Assembly: GCA_049325415.1 (NCBI GenBank)
Contig: JBMOLL010000015.1
Coordinates: forward strand, 1-64,000
Reading direction: 5' to 3'
Origin: JBMOLL01 sp049325415
Lineage (GTDB): Bacteria > Bacteroidota > Bacteroidia > Bacteroidales > GCA-2748055
Length of the DNA stretch: 64,000 bases
Shown: piece by piece, positions 8,668 to 16,760 of the stretch
How positions within the stretch are numbered: position 1 is the stretch's first letter
Layout: each line of letters starts with the position of its first letter
The notes under the pieces: generated by a model
What the model saw: only the letters and a program-made list of their open reading frames with translations
The model's database searches: none
What the model was told of the DNA's origin: nothing
Position numbers and translations under genes: made by a program

Positions 8668-9024
8668 CTAAAATTTAAGTCCGTTTTCTCTGGCGGCATC
8701 GGCTAAGCCTTTAACCCTGCCATGATATAAATACCCGTTCCTGTCGAACACCACTTCCGTAATGCCCTTCTCAGCGGCAACCTGCGCAATTTTCTTGCCA
8801 ACCATTTTAGCCTGGTCGATTTTGGTTACCTTCTGGCCTGCAATCTCCTTTTCCTTGGAAGAGGCGGCTGCCAGCGTGGTTCCGGTAAGATCGTCGATCA
8901 GCTGAACGTAGATGTGGGTGTTGCTTCTGAACACAGACATCCTCGGCCTGTCAGCCGTTCCGGAAATCTTCTTCCTGATCCTGTACTTGATCCGGACTCT
9001 TCTGTCTTGCTTTGTTAAAGCCAT
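8668..9024 (-). CDS. rplR: 50S ribosomal protein L18 (uL18)
   Basis: 5S rRNA-binding protein of 118 residues. The basic N-terminus (RRVRIKYRIRKKISGTADRP) and the RLSVFRS-like segment RMSVFRSNTHIYVQ identify it, as does the end GRVKGLADAARENGLKF. It is separated from rplF by 89 bases, the largest gap inside the spc portion; I saw no promoter or hairpin there. Confidence 0.97.
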   Translation of the reverse strand: MALTKQDRRVRIKYRIRKKISGTADRPRMSVFRSNTHIYVQLIDDLTGTTLAAASSKEKEIAGQKVTKIDQAKMVGKKIAQVAAEKGITEVVFDRNGYLYHGRVKGLADAARENGLKF

Positions 9025-9113
9025 CTTTATAAATATTTGCGTTTTTTTCCTTTAAGCGGGTGGAAACTGTGAACTGTCATGCAGCCTTCAGCCTCCGGCC
9101 CTGCTCTGTTTCA

Positions 9114-9668
9114 TTAAGCACTGGCAGCTTTACCTGCTTTACGACGGATCTGTTCTCCGACAAATTTAATCCCTTTGCCTTTATATGGTTCAGGCGGACG
9201 GAGAGAGCGGATCTTCGCTGCAACCTGGCCGATAAGCTGTTTGTCACAGCTGCTCAGGGTAATAATCGGGTTGCTGCGGCGCTCGGTTTTGGTCTCCACC
9301 TTCACTTCATCCGGAATCTGGATAATAATGTCGTGGGAGTAACCCAGGCTCAGTTCCAGGAGCTGACCTTTAGCTTCGGCACGGTAACCCACGCCAACCA
9401 GTTCCTGCTGTACGGTATAGCCTTCGGATACACCAACCACCATATTGTTGATCAGCGCCCTGTACAGTCCGTGCATAGCCTTGTGTTCCTTATCCTCACC
9501 CGGACGTTCCAGGACCACCTGGTTTCCGTCTACTTTCACAGTAATGTCTTTGTTCACCTGCTGCTTCAGCTCTCCTTTCGGTCCTTTGACCGTCACGAGG
9601 TTGTTGGCATCCACCGAAATGGTGACTGCTGCAGGCAGAACGATAGGTAGTATTCCAATCCTTGACAT
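9114..9668 (-). CDS. rplF: 50S ribosomal protein L6 (uL6)
   Basis: The 184-residue protein near the factor-binding site, with two similar L6 domains. It begins MSRIGILPIVLPAAVTISVD and has the conserved C-terminal signature IRSLRPPEPYKGKGIKF. In the spc operon between rpsH (18 bases) and rplR. Confidence 0.98.
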   Translation of the reverse strand: MSRIGILPIVLPAAVTISVDANNLVTVKGPKGELKQQVNKDITVKVDGNQVVLERPGEDKEHKAMHGLYRALINNMVVGVSEGYTVQQELVGVGYRAEAKGQLLELSLGYSHDIIIQIPDEVKVETKTERRSNPIITLSSCDKQLIGQVAAKIRSLRPPEPYKGKGIKFVGEQIRRKAGKAASA

Positions 9669-9686
9669 GGTTATAACTCCTTCTTT

Positions 9687-10082
9687 TTAATATACGTAAC
9701 AAAGTACCTCACCACCAATATTCAGCGACCTGGCCTCCTTATCGGTCATAACGCCCTGTGAGGTCGACAGGATAGCAATTCCAAGGCCATTAAGTACGCG
9801 GGGAAGGCTATCCTTATCGGCATACTTCCTTAAACCCGGACGGCTGATACGCTCAAGGGATTTAATCGCGGAAACTTTGGTCTCCTGGTTATACTTCAAA
9901 GCGATTTTAATCTTTCCCTGCGGACCCTCATCCTCAAATTTATAGTTGAGAATATACCCTTTGTCGAAAAGAATACGGGTAATATCCTTTTTAATGTTGG
10001 ATGCGGGGATCTCTACCACTTTATGATTGGCCATTACGGCATTCCTGATTCGGGTAAGATAATCTGCAATCGGATCTGTCAT
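9687..10082 (-). CDS. rpsH: 30S ribosomal protein S8 (uS8)
   Basis: The 131-residue central-domain 16S rRNA-binding protein, often also the translational regulator of the spc operon in other bacteria. The start MTDPIADYLTRIRNAVMANH and the end LGIAILSTSQGVMTDKEARS are typical. It is 33 bases after rpsN. Confidence 0.98.
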   Translation of the reverse strand: MTDPIADYLTRIRNAVMANHKVVEIPASNIKKDITRILFDKGYILNYKFEDEGPQGKIKIALKYNQETKVSAIKSLERISRPGLRKYADKDSLPRVLNGLGIAILSTSQGVMTDKEARSLNIGGEVLCYVY

Positions 10083-10115
10083 TGTTATCTTATTTAAAAT
10101 TTCTTCTGTATTTTC

Positions 10116-10385
10116 TTACCAACTGGCCTTTTTCACACCCGGGATAAGACCTGTTGAAGCCATTTCACGGAAAGTGATCCTGCTGATGCCAAACTGGCGG
10201 ATGTAGCCTTTCGGCCGGCCGGTCAGCTTGCAGCGGTTGTGCATCCTGATCGGGTTGGAGTTCCTGGGCAGACGGCTCAGTCCAACATAGTCGCCTTCGG
10301 CCTTTAACTGGGCTCTTTTGGCGGCATATTTGTCGACCAGTTTTTTACGCTTTACCTCGCGGGCTTTCATTGATTCTTTGGCCAT
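10116..10385 (-). CDS. rpsN: 30S ribosomal protein S14 (uS14), zinc-free type
   Basis: The 89-residue long form of S14, which lacks the CxxC pairs of the short zinc-binding form and keeps RCKLTGRPKGYIRQFGISR. The true start is the ATG at 10385 (MAKESMKAREVKRKKL), 4 bases after rplE. A longer frame to 10421 would overlap rplE and adds an atypical N-terminus. Confidence 0.96.
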   Translation of the reverse strand: MAKESMKAREVKRKKLVDKYAAKRAQLKAEGDYVGLSRLPRNSNPIRMHNRCKLTGRPKGYIRQFGISRITFREMASTGLIPGVKKASW

Positions 10386-10389
10386 ATTC

Positions 10390-10944
10390 TTATTTTTTTG
10401 CGTTTTTAAACGGTAAACCAAATTCCTTCAGCAGGGCATAAGCCTCTTCGTCGGTTTGGGCAGAGGTCACAAAGGTAATCTCCAGACCCATGATCTTGCT
10501 GATTTTGTCGATATCGATCTCCGGGAAAATGATCTGTTCGGTGATTCCCAGGGTATAGTTGCCACGGCCATCAAGCTTTGTGGAAATACCGTTGAAATCG
10601 CGGATCCTCGGGAGGGCGACATTGATCAGGCGCTCCAGGAATTCATACATCCGCTCGCGACGCAGGGTCACTTTCACACCGATCGGCATTCCCCTCCTCA
10701 GTTTGAAGTTGGAGATGTCCTTGGTGGAATTGGTCTGAACAGCTTTCTGTCCGGAAATAATGGAGAGTTCCTCCTGGGCAACCTCGATCAGCTTCTTATC
10801 GGCGATAGCCTGACCCACACCCTGGTTCAGAACGATCTTCTGCAGTTTGGGAACCTGCATAACACTCTTGTAGCTGAACTGTTTCATCAGCGCGGGTACA
10901 ACCTCTTCCGAGTATTTCTTCTGTAATGTAGGTTTGTATTCCAT
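10390..10944 (-). CDS. rplE: 50S ribosomal protein L5 (uL5)
   Basis: 5S rRNA-binding protein of the central protuberance, 184 residues. Diagnostic segments are MQVPKLQKIVLNQGVGQAIA, RRGMPIGVKVTLRRERMYEF and IFPEIDIDKI. It follows rplX by one base and precedes rpsN by 4 bases, implying tight translational coupling. Confidence 0.98.
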   Translation of the reverse strand: MEYKPTLQKKYSEEVVPALMKQFSYKSVMQVPKLQKIVLNQGVGQAIADKKLIEVAQEELSIISGQKAVQTNSTKDISNFKLRRGMPIGVKVTLRRERMYEFLERLINVALPRIRDFNGISTKLDGRGNYTLGITEQIIFPEIDIDKISKIMGLEITFVTSAQTDEEAYALLKEFGLPFKNAKK

Positions 10945-10945
10945 G

Positions 10946-11269
10946 TTACTTGATCTCCTCTCCTGATTTTTTAGCGTAACGCACTAATTTGTTATTGTCA
11001 TCCAGTTTCCTTCCGATACGGGTTGCCTGACCGGTAGAAGGATCCACCAGGTTAAGGTTGGAAATATGAACAGGGGCTTCCTGTTTGGTAATTCCACCCT
11101 GGGGATTTTTGGCATTCGGGCGGGTATGTTTCGATACCATGTTTACACCTTCAACGATGGCCCGTTCTTTTTTGCGGTCAACTTCAAGGACCCTTCCCTG
11201 CTGGCCTTTTGATTCACCAGCGATGACTTTGACGATGTCGCCTTTCTTTATGTGAAACTTCCTTTGCAT
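10946..11269 (-). CDS. rplX: 50S ribosomal protein L24 (uL24)
   Basis: Early-assembly large-subunit protein of 107 residues with a KOW motif at the N-terminus (IKKGDIVKVIAGESKGQQG). It lies 18 bases after rplN. Confidence 0.98.
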   Translation of the reverse strand: MQRKFHIKKGDIVKVIAGESKGQQGRVLEVDRKKERAIVEGVNMVSKHTRPNAKNPQGGITKQEAPVHISNLNLVDPSTGQATRIGRKLDDNNKLVRYAKKSGEEIK

Positions 11270-11287
11270 CTGCTTGTTTTTTTAAGA

Positions 11288-11653
11288 TTACAACACCTCC
11301 GGTGCCAGGGAAACAATTTTCATATACTTGTCGCGAAGCTCCCTTGCCACAGGTCCGAAGATACGGGTACCCCGCATTTCATCGACGTTGTTCAGCAATA
11401 CCACTGCATTGTCGTCAAAACGGATATAGGTTCCGTCGGCACGTCTGATCTCCTTCTTGGTGCGTACAACTACGGCTTTGCTGACCGTACCTTTTTTCAC
11501 CTCACCCGACGGGATCGCACTTTTGACCGTCACGACGATCTTATCGCCGATGGATGCATACCGTTTACCGGTCCCGCCAAGGACGCGGATGCAGAGGACC
11601 TCCTTGGCCCCGCTGTTATCTGCAACGGATAGTCTACTTTCTTGCTGTATCAT
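11288..11653 (-). CDS. rplN: 50S ribosomal protein L14 (uL14)
   Basis: The 121-residue intersubunit-bridge protein. It begins MIQQESRLSVADNSGAKEVL and ends with the conserved GPVARELRDKYMKIVSLAPE. It is 2 bases after rpsQ. Confidence 0.98.
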   Translation of the reverse strand: MIQQESRLSVADNSGAKEVLCIRVLGGTGKRYASIGDKIVVTVKSAIPSGEVKKGTVSKAVVVRTKKEIRRADGTYIRFDDNAVVLLNNVDEMRGTRIFGPVARELRDKYMKIVSLAPEVL

Positions 11654-11655
11654 GG

Positions 11656-11916
11656 TTACTTAGCTCTTTCAATAATTTCTACTAATCTCCATCTTTTGTT
11701 CTTGCTCAGAGGCCTGGTCTCGGCAATTTTCACCAGGTCGCCTACATTGCAGGTATTCTCCTCATCATGAGCCATGAACTTGGAAGTCCTGTTGACGAAT
11801 TTACCGTAGATCGGGTGCTTCACTTTCCGTTTTACAGCGATCACGATGGATTTCTCCATACTGCTGCTGACGACCACGCCGATACGTTCTCTTCTTAAAT
11901 TCCTAGTATTTTCCAT
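11656..11916 (-). CDS. rpsQ: 30S ribosomal protein S17 (uS17)
   Basis: OB-fold protein of the 30S subunit, 86 residues. The signature GDLVKIAETRPLSKNKRWRL is present. It sits one base after the rpmC stop and 2 bases before rplN. Confidence 0.98.
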   Translation of the reverse strand: MENTRNLRRERIGVVVSSSMEKSIVIAVKRKVKHPIYGKFVNRTSKFMAHDEENTCNVGDLVKIAETRPLSKNKRWRLVEIIERAK

Positions 11917-11917
11917 G

Positions 11918-12130
11918 TTATTTCTTACTTACTGACTGTTCCTTAATTTGACGCTGCCGTAATTCGGTTTTCAGCCTGGCGATATTTTTGCGAGTCTCGG
12001 CTATTTTCAGCGGGTTGTCGAGCGGAGAAACGGCATGGTTCATGCGAAGCTTCACCAGCATGGTGGATTCATTCTCGATCCTCTCTTCCAACTCTTTAAG
12101 ACTCAGTTCTCTGATCTCAGAACTTTTCAT
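11918..12130 (-). CDS. rpmC: 50S ribosomal protein L29 (uL29)
   Basis: A 70-residue helical protein at the exit tunnel, close to where signal recognition particle and trigger factor dock. The sequence KSSEIRELSLKELEERIENE and the later ETRKNIARLKTELRQRQ are typical. It is between rplP (23 bases) and rpsQ (1 base). Confidence 0.97.
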   Translation of the reverse strand: MKSSEIRELSLKELEERIENESTMLVKLRMNHAVSPLDNPLKIAETRKNIARLKTELRQRQIKEQSVSKK

Positions 12131-12153
12131 TTTGAAAAAGCTTTACTGTTTTA

Positions 12154-12573
12154 TTAATATTCGTAATCTCTTCTGACCACAAATTTGGTCGTGATCGGAA
12201 ATTTCTGTGCACCGAGCCTTAAAGCTTCTTTGGCCACATCAAAGGGAACACCTTCGATTTCCATGATGATTCTACCGGGAGTAATCGGACTTACAAAACC
12301 TTCAGGAGCACCTTTACCTTTACCCATACGTACTTCAGCGGGTTTTTTGGTGATGGGCTTATCGGGGAAGATGCGGATCCAGAGCTGGCCTTCCCTCTTC
12401 ATATGGCGGGTGATGGCCTGACGGGCAGCTTCAATCTGCCTTCCGGTGATCCAGGCTTCTTCCATGGCCTTGATACCAAAGGAACCGAATGCGAGCTGGT
12501 TTCCTCTCTGGGCGTTCCCTTTCATACGCCCCTTCTGCATTCTCCTGAACTTGGTTTTCTTAGGTTGTAACAT
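12154..12573 (-). CDS. rplP: 50S ribosomal protein L16 (uL16)
   Basis: The 139-residue protein near the A-site tRNA elbow. The sequence MLQPKKTKFRRMQKGRMKGN, the RIFPDKPITKKPAEVRMGKG segment and the GPR-like MGKGKGAPEGFV loop identify it. It is 26 bases after rpsC. Confidence 0.98.
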   Translation of the reverse strand: MLQPKKTKFRRMQKGRMKGNAQRGNQLAFGSFGIKAMEEAWITGRQIEAARQAITRHMKREGQLWIRIFPDKPITKKPAEVRMGKGKGAPEGFVSPITPGRIIMEIEGVPFDVAKEALRLGAQKFPITTKFVVRRDYEY

Positions 12574-12599
12574 CGTATGCTAATTTACATATTGACTTA

Positions 12600-13310
12600 T
12601 TATTTCCTTTTTTTACGGCCGCCGGTCATACCGCCTGCCTTCGGCTTCACATTCTTGGCGCCGATATTGGGCGACAGGTCGCGCTTGCCATAGATCTCTC
12701 CATTGCAGATCCATACTTTCACACCGATAACCCCTACCTTGGTGTTGGCTTCTGCCAGGGCATAGTCGATGTCGGCACGGAGTGTGTGGAGCGGAATACG
12801 ACCGTCCTTGTAAGTTTCGGAACGGGCCATTTCTGCACCGCCGAGGCGGCCAGAGATCAGCACCTTGATCCCCTGAGCTCCCATACGCATGGTGGAAGCG
12901 ATTGCCATTTTGATGGCCCTCCGGTAGGAGATCTTGCCTTCGATCTGCCGGGCAACGTTATTGGCAACGATGGTGGCATCCAGTTCGGGACGTTTGACCT
13001 CGAAAATATTGATCTGAACTTCCTTGTTGGTGATATTCTTCAGCTCTTCCTTCAGTTTATCCACCTCCTGGCCACCTTTACCGATGATGATTCCCGGACG
13101 TGCTGTATTGACGGTCACGGTGATCAGCTTCAGGGTGCGTTCAATAATGATCTTCGAGATGCTGGCTTTAGCCAGACGGGCATTCAGGTATTCCCTGATC
13201 TTGGTATCTTCGACGAGCTTGGAGGAGTAATCTTTACCGCCAAACCAGTTGGAATCCCAACCCTTGACAATTCCCAGACGATTTCCTATCGGATTAACTT
13301 TTTGTCCCAT
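12600..13310 (-). CDS. rpsC: 30S ribosomal protein S3 (uS3)
   Basis: mRNA-entry protein of 236 residues. The type II KH domain has its GxxG loop in GIIIGKGGQEVDKLKEEL, and the C-terminal domain includes GAQGIKVLISGRLGGAEMAR. It follows rplV by 5 bases. Confidence 0.98.
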   Translation of the reverse strand: MGQKVNPIGNRLGIVKGWDSNWFGGKDYSSKLVEDTKIREYLNARLAKASISKIIIERTLKLITVTVNTARPGIIIGKGGQEVDKLKEELKNITNKEVQINIFEVKRPELDATIVANNVARQIEGKISYRRAIKMAIASTMRMGAQGIKVLISGRLGGAEMARSETYKDGRIPLHTLRADIDYALAEANTKVGVIGVKVWICNGEIYGKRDLSPNIGAKNVKPKAGGMTGGRKKRK

Positions 13311-13315
13311 CTATA

Positions 13316-13732
13316 TCAGTTTTCTAACGTTTCTGTATTATTAAGGCTTCCCAGTACGAGGGTAACATGGTTCGATCTCTTGCGGATCCGGTGAGCCCGG
13401 CCCTGGGGAGCAGGCTGGATCCTTTTGAGTGAACGTGACTGATCCACGAAGGCTTCTTTCACAACCAGGTTGCTCTCCTCAATACGAGCTCCTTCATTTT
13501 TTGCCTGCCAGTTTGCAATGGCCGACAGCAGGAGCTTTTCAACCCTTTCTGATGCTTCTTTTGAGCTGTAGCGCAGCATGTCAAGTGCTTTATTCACTTC
13601 GACACCCTTGATCATATCGGTAACAAGGCGCATCTTACGGGGGGAGGTGGGGCAGTTGCGAAGTACGGCGAAGTACATGTTGCTCCTCTCCTCTTTCATC
13701 TGATTTGCTCTGTTTCTTTTTCTTGCACCCAT
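13316..13732 (-). CDS. rplV: 50S ribosomal protein L22 (uL22)
   Basis: Exit-tunnel protein of 138 residues. It has RNCPTSPRKMRLVTDMIKG and the long beta-hairpin ending RIQPAPQGRAHRIRKRSNH that lines the tunnel. It has a short basic N-terminal extension (GARKRNRANQMKEERSNM) before the core. Confidence 0.97.
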   Translation of the reverse strand: MGARKRNRANQMKEERSNMYFAVLRNCPTSPRKMRLVTDMIKGVEVNKALDMLRYSSKEASERVEKLLLSAIANWQAKNEGARIEESNLVVKEAFVDQSRSLKRIQPAPQGRAHRIRKRSNHVTLVLGSLNNTETLEN

Positions 13733-13751
13733 TTTTCTAAGGTTTTTTTAA

Positions 13752-14018
13752 TTATTTCTGTTTACCACCGTGACCCCTGAAAATCCGGGTAGGCGAAAAC
13801 TCACCCAGCTTATGACCGACCATGTTTTCGGTGATATAGACAGGAATGAATTTGTTACCGTTATGCACAGCAATGGTGTGTCCAACAAAATCGGGGGAGA
13901 TAACTGACCTTCTCGACCAGGTTTTAATCACAGACTTCTTGCCTGAATCGTTCATTTCCAGAACGCGCTTCTCCAGTTTGAAATCGATAAATGGACCTTT
14001 TTTCAGTGAACGGCTCAT
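13752..14018 (-). CDS. rpsS: 30S ribosomal protein S19 (uS19)
   Basis: Head protein of 88 residues. MSRSLKKGPFIDFKLEKRV and GHKLGEFSPTRIFRGHGGK are diagnostic. It lies 6 bases after rplB and 19 before rplV. Confidence 0.98.
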   Translation of the reverse strand: MSRSLKKGPFIDFKLEKRVLEMNDSGKKSVIKTWSRRSVISPDFVGHTIAVHNGNKFIPVYITENMVGHKLGEFSPTRIFRGHGGKQK

Positions 14019-14024
14019 GCTTTA

Positions 14025-14855
14025 TTACTTTTTAGATTTTCTCCTTTCAACAATGTACTTGTCAGATACGTTCTTCTTCGAACGGGTCTTGTATCCTTTG
14101 GCAGGCATCCCTTTCCTTGAACGCGGGTGACCTCCGGAAGCCCTTCCTTCACCACCACCCATCGGGTGATCCACAGGGTTCATTACCACACCACGTACAC
14201 GCGGTCTGCGGCCCTGCCAACGCGAACGTCCGGCTTTGCCCGATTTCTCCAGACCGTGGTCGGAGTTGGATACCTCACCTACCGTTGCACGGCATGTGGT
14301 AAGGATCATACGGGATTCACCGCTGGGAAGCTTAATGATTGCATATTTCCCGTCCCTGGATGTCAAAGTGGCATAGGATCCGGCACTACGTGCCATCATA
14401 CCACCCTGTCCCGGTTTCATCTCAATATTGTGAACATCGGTACCCAGGGGGATATTGGCCAGCGGAAGCGTGTTTCCGATTTCGGGAGCTACCTCCGGAC
14501 CCGACATGATCACCTGGCCAACAGCCAGTTTATCGGGCGCCAGAATATACCTTTTCTCACCATCGGGGTAAACCACGAGAGCGATACGGGCCGAACGGTT
14601 CGGATCATACTCGATCGATTTCACGGTTGCAGGCATATTGTCCTTATCACGCTTGAAATCGATTACGCGGTATTTCCTCTTATGACCGCCACCCATGTAG
14701 CGCATGGTCATACGTCCGGAACTGTTCCTTCCACCACTCTTCTTCAGCGGCTTGAGCAAAGATTTCTCCGGCGACGAAGTAGTGATGTCATCGTTCGCAG
14801 AGACCACCTTGAACCTCTGTCCCGGGGTTACGGGTTTATATTTCTTTACTGCCAT
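14025..14855 (-). CDS. rplB: 50S ribosomal protein L2 (uL2)
   Basis: The 276-residue protein near the peptidyl-transferase centre and intersubunit bridge. The C-terminal VVMNPVDHPMGGGEGRASGG contains the conserved histidine loop. It is 5 bases after rplW. Confidence 0.98.
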   Translation of the reverse strand: MAVKKYKPVTPGQRFKVVSANDDITTSSPEKSLLKPLKKSGGRNSSGRMTMRYMGGGHKRKYRVIDFKRDKDNMPATVKSIEYDPNRSARIALVVYPDGEKRYILAPDKLAVGQVIMSGPEVAPEIGNTLPLANIPLGTDVHNIEMKPGQGGMMARSAGSYATLTSRDGKYAIIKLPSGESRMILTTCRATVGEVSNSDHGLEKSGKAGRSRWQGRRPRVRGVVMNPVDHPMGGGEGRASGGHPRSRKGMPAKGYKTRSKKNVSDKYIVERRKSKK

Positions 14856-14860
14856 CTTAT

Positions 14861-15151
14861 TTAAATATTGCTATAAAAATCAATCGATTCTCCTTCGGCA
14901 AGGGTCACAACCGCTTTCTTGAATGCACCGGTTTTTCCGGAAATAACACCCGAACGGGTATAACGGCTCTTCCTTTTACTACCGTAACGCATGGTGTTTA
15001 CATCCGTTACGTTTACACTGTATAACTCTTCAACAGCCTTTTTGATCTGCAGTTTATTCGCACTGCGCTCCACCACAAACCCGTAGCGGTTGAATCGCTC
15101 ACCAAGAGCTGTCATCTTTTCGGTTACGATCGGCTTCAGTAAAATATCCAT
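14861..15151 (-). CDS. rplW: 50S ribosomal protein L23 (uL23)
   Basis: Tunnel-exit protein that docks trigger factor and SRP. From the ATG at 15151 it has 96 residues (MDILLKPIVTEKMTALGERF) and ends GESIDFYSNI, as in Bacteroides. A TTG at 15166 in the same frame would add five residues, but the ATG matches the family start. Confidence 0.96.
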   Translation of the reverse strand: MDILLKPIVTEKMTALGERFNRYGFVVERSANKLQIKKAVEELYSVNVTDVNTMRYGSKRKSRYTRSGVISGKTGAFKKAVVTLAEGESIDFYSNI

Positions 15152-15172
15152 GATCTGAATCTTCAAATATTG

Positions 15173-15796
15173 TTAAGCTTTTTGCTGCAAAACGTCAAGT
15201 GAGCTCTCCACGAACAGCAGAGCTGTTGCGTTCATAATCTCATAAGTGTTTAATTCTGAGAGAGTTACAACTTTAGAGTTCTGCAAATTTCGAGACGACA
15301 AATATAAGTTTTTATTTCTTTCATTTACAATGAAGAGCGATTTTTTATCGTCGACTTTCAAATTTTTCTGAATGGCTGTGAACTCCCTGGTTTTGGGTGT
15401 TTCGAAGGGGAAATCCTCCACAACGATCACCTGGTTTTTCAGGGCTTTATAGGTAAGAGCGGATTTCCTTGCCAGCTCTTTCACTTTCTTATTCAGTTTG
15501 AAGCTGTAGTCCCTCGGCTGGGGCCCGAACATGCGGCCACCACCTCTGAAGAGCGGGTTTTTGATGGAACCGAAACGTGCTGTACCGGTACCCTTCTGCC
15601 GCTTGAGTTTACGTGTACTTCCCGAGATCTCGTTGCGCTGCTTGGATTTATGGGTACCCTGGCGCTGGTTGGCAAGATACTGTTTGACATCAAGGTAGAT
15701 GGCGTGATCATTGGGCTCAATGCCGAAGATCTGCTCATCGAGTTTAACCTTCTTGCCGGTGCTCTTACCGCTGATATTTACTACATCTAACTCCAT
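15173..15796 (-). CDS. rplD: 50S ribosomal protein L4 (uL4)
   Basis: The 207-residue protein lining the exit tunnel; L4 also regulates the S10 operon in some bacteria. It has the conserved loop GTARFGSIKNPLFRGGGRMF. The ATG at 15796 overlaps the rplC stop (TGATG), so the two are translationally coupled; a GTG just upstream in frame would add one residue. Confidence 0.97.
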   Translation of the reverse strand: MELDVVNISGKSTGKKVKLDEQIFGIEPNDHAIYLDVKQYLANQRQGTHKSKQRNEISGSTRKLKRQKGTGTARFGSIKNPLFRGGGRMFGPQPRDYSFKLNKKVKELARKSALTYKALKNQVIVVEDFPFETPKTREFTAIQKNLKVDDKKSLFIVNERNKNLYLSSRNLQNSKVVTLSELNTYEIMNATALLFVESSLDVLQQKA

Positions 15797-16413
15797 CACT
15801 TCTCAATAATTAAATATGAACCATTTGAACCTGGAACAGAACCCTTCAGAATCAGAAGGTTGTTCTCGGGAATGATCTTCATCACGCGAAGGTTGAGGAT
15901 CTTTACCTTGTTGCCACCGGTACGGCCGGCCATCCTCATCCCCTTGAATACCCTGGAGGGATAGGAGGAGGCACCCAGTGAACCGGGAGCACGCATCCTG
16001 TTATGCTGACCGTGTGTTGCATCGTTTACACCGCCGAAGCCGTGACGCTTGACAACACCCTGGAATCCTTTACCCTTGGCAAGACCTGATACATCGAGCC
16101 AGTTGTCGTTGTTGAAGTAATCAACGGTGATCACGTCACCCGGTTTCCAGTCTTTTACAAAACCTTTCAATTCAATAACCTTCCTTTTGGGCGTGGTATT
16201 AGCTTTGGCAAAATGTCCGGCCATAGGCTTGGGCGTATTCTTCTCCTTCTTCTCGTCGAATGAGAGCTGAACAGCAGCATAACCGTCTTTTTCCACCGTT
16301 TTGATCTGTGTAACCACGCAAGGACCAGCCTGGATTACGGTACAGGGAATATTCTTCCCTTCCGCATCATAAATGGAGGTCATTCCAATTTTTTTACCAA
16401 TCAATCCTGGCAT
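15796..16413 (-). CDS. rplC: 50S ribosomal protein L3 (uL3)
   Basis: Early-assembly large-subunit protein of 205 residues reaching toward the peptidyl-transferase centre. MPGLIGKKIGMTSIYDAEGK and HGQHNRMRAPGSLGASSYPS are typical. The stop overlaps the start of rplD by one base. Confidence 0.98.
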   Translation of the reverse strand: MPGLIGKKIGMTSIYDAEGKNIPCTVIQAGPCVVTQIKTVEKDGYAAVQLSFDEKKEKNTPKPMAGHFAKANTTPKRKVIELKGFVKDWKPGDVITVDYFNNDNWLDVSGLAKGKGFQGVVKRHGFGGVNDATHGQHNRMRAPGSLGASSYPSRVFKGMRMAGRTGGNKVKILNLRVMKIIPENNLLILKGSVPGSNGSYLIIEK

Positions 16414-16434
16414 CTTATTTTGATTTTATCCTGA

Positions 16435-16740
16435 TTAAACTTTTATTTCAACCTCTACACCACTGGGAAGCTCAAGTTTCATAAGAGCATCAATGGTTTT
16501 GGGTGTGGAGCTGTAAATATCCAGCAGCCTTTTAAAAGAGCTCAGCTGGAACTGCTCCCTGGCCTTCTTGTTCACGAAAGGTGAGCGAAGAACGGTATAG
16601 ACCCTCTTGTGTGTGGGAAGAGGAACCGGACCGCTGACCACTGCCCCTGTCGATTTAACCGTCTTTACGATCTTCTCTGCAGACTTATCCACCAGATTGT
16701 GGTCGTACGACTTCAATTTAATTCTGATTTTCTGGCTCAT
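16435..16740 (-). CDS. rpsJ: 30S ribosomal protein S10 (uS10)
   Basis: The 101-residue 30S head protein that also acts in transcription antitermination with NusB. QKIRIKLKSYDHNLVDKSAE and GPVPLPTHKRVYTVLRSPF identify it. It directly follows fusA (20 bases) with no tuf gene between, a Bacteroidota feature. Confidence 0.98.
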   Translation of the reverse strand: MSQKIRIKLKSYDHNLVDKSAEKIVKTVKSTGAVVSGPVPLPTHKRVYTVLRSPFVNKKAREQFQLSSFKRLLDIYSSTPKTIDALMKLELPSGVEVEIKV

Positions 16741-16760
16741 TCTTATCTGAATTATTAATA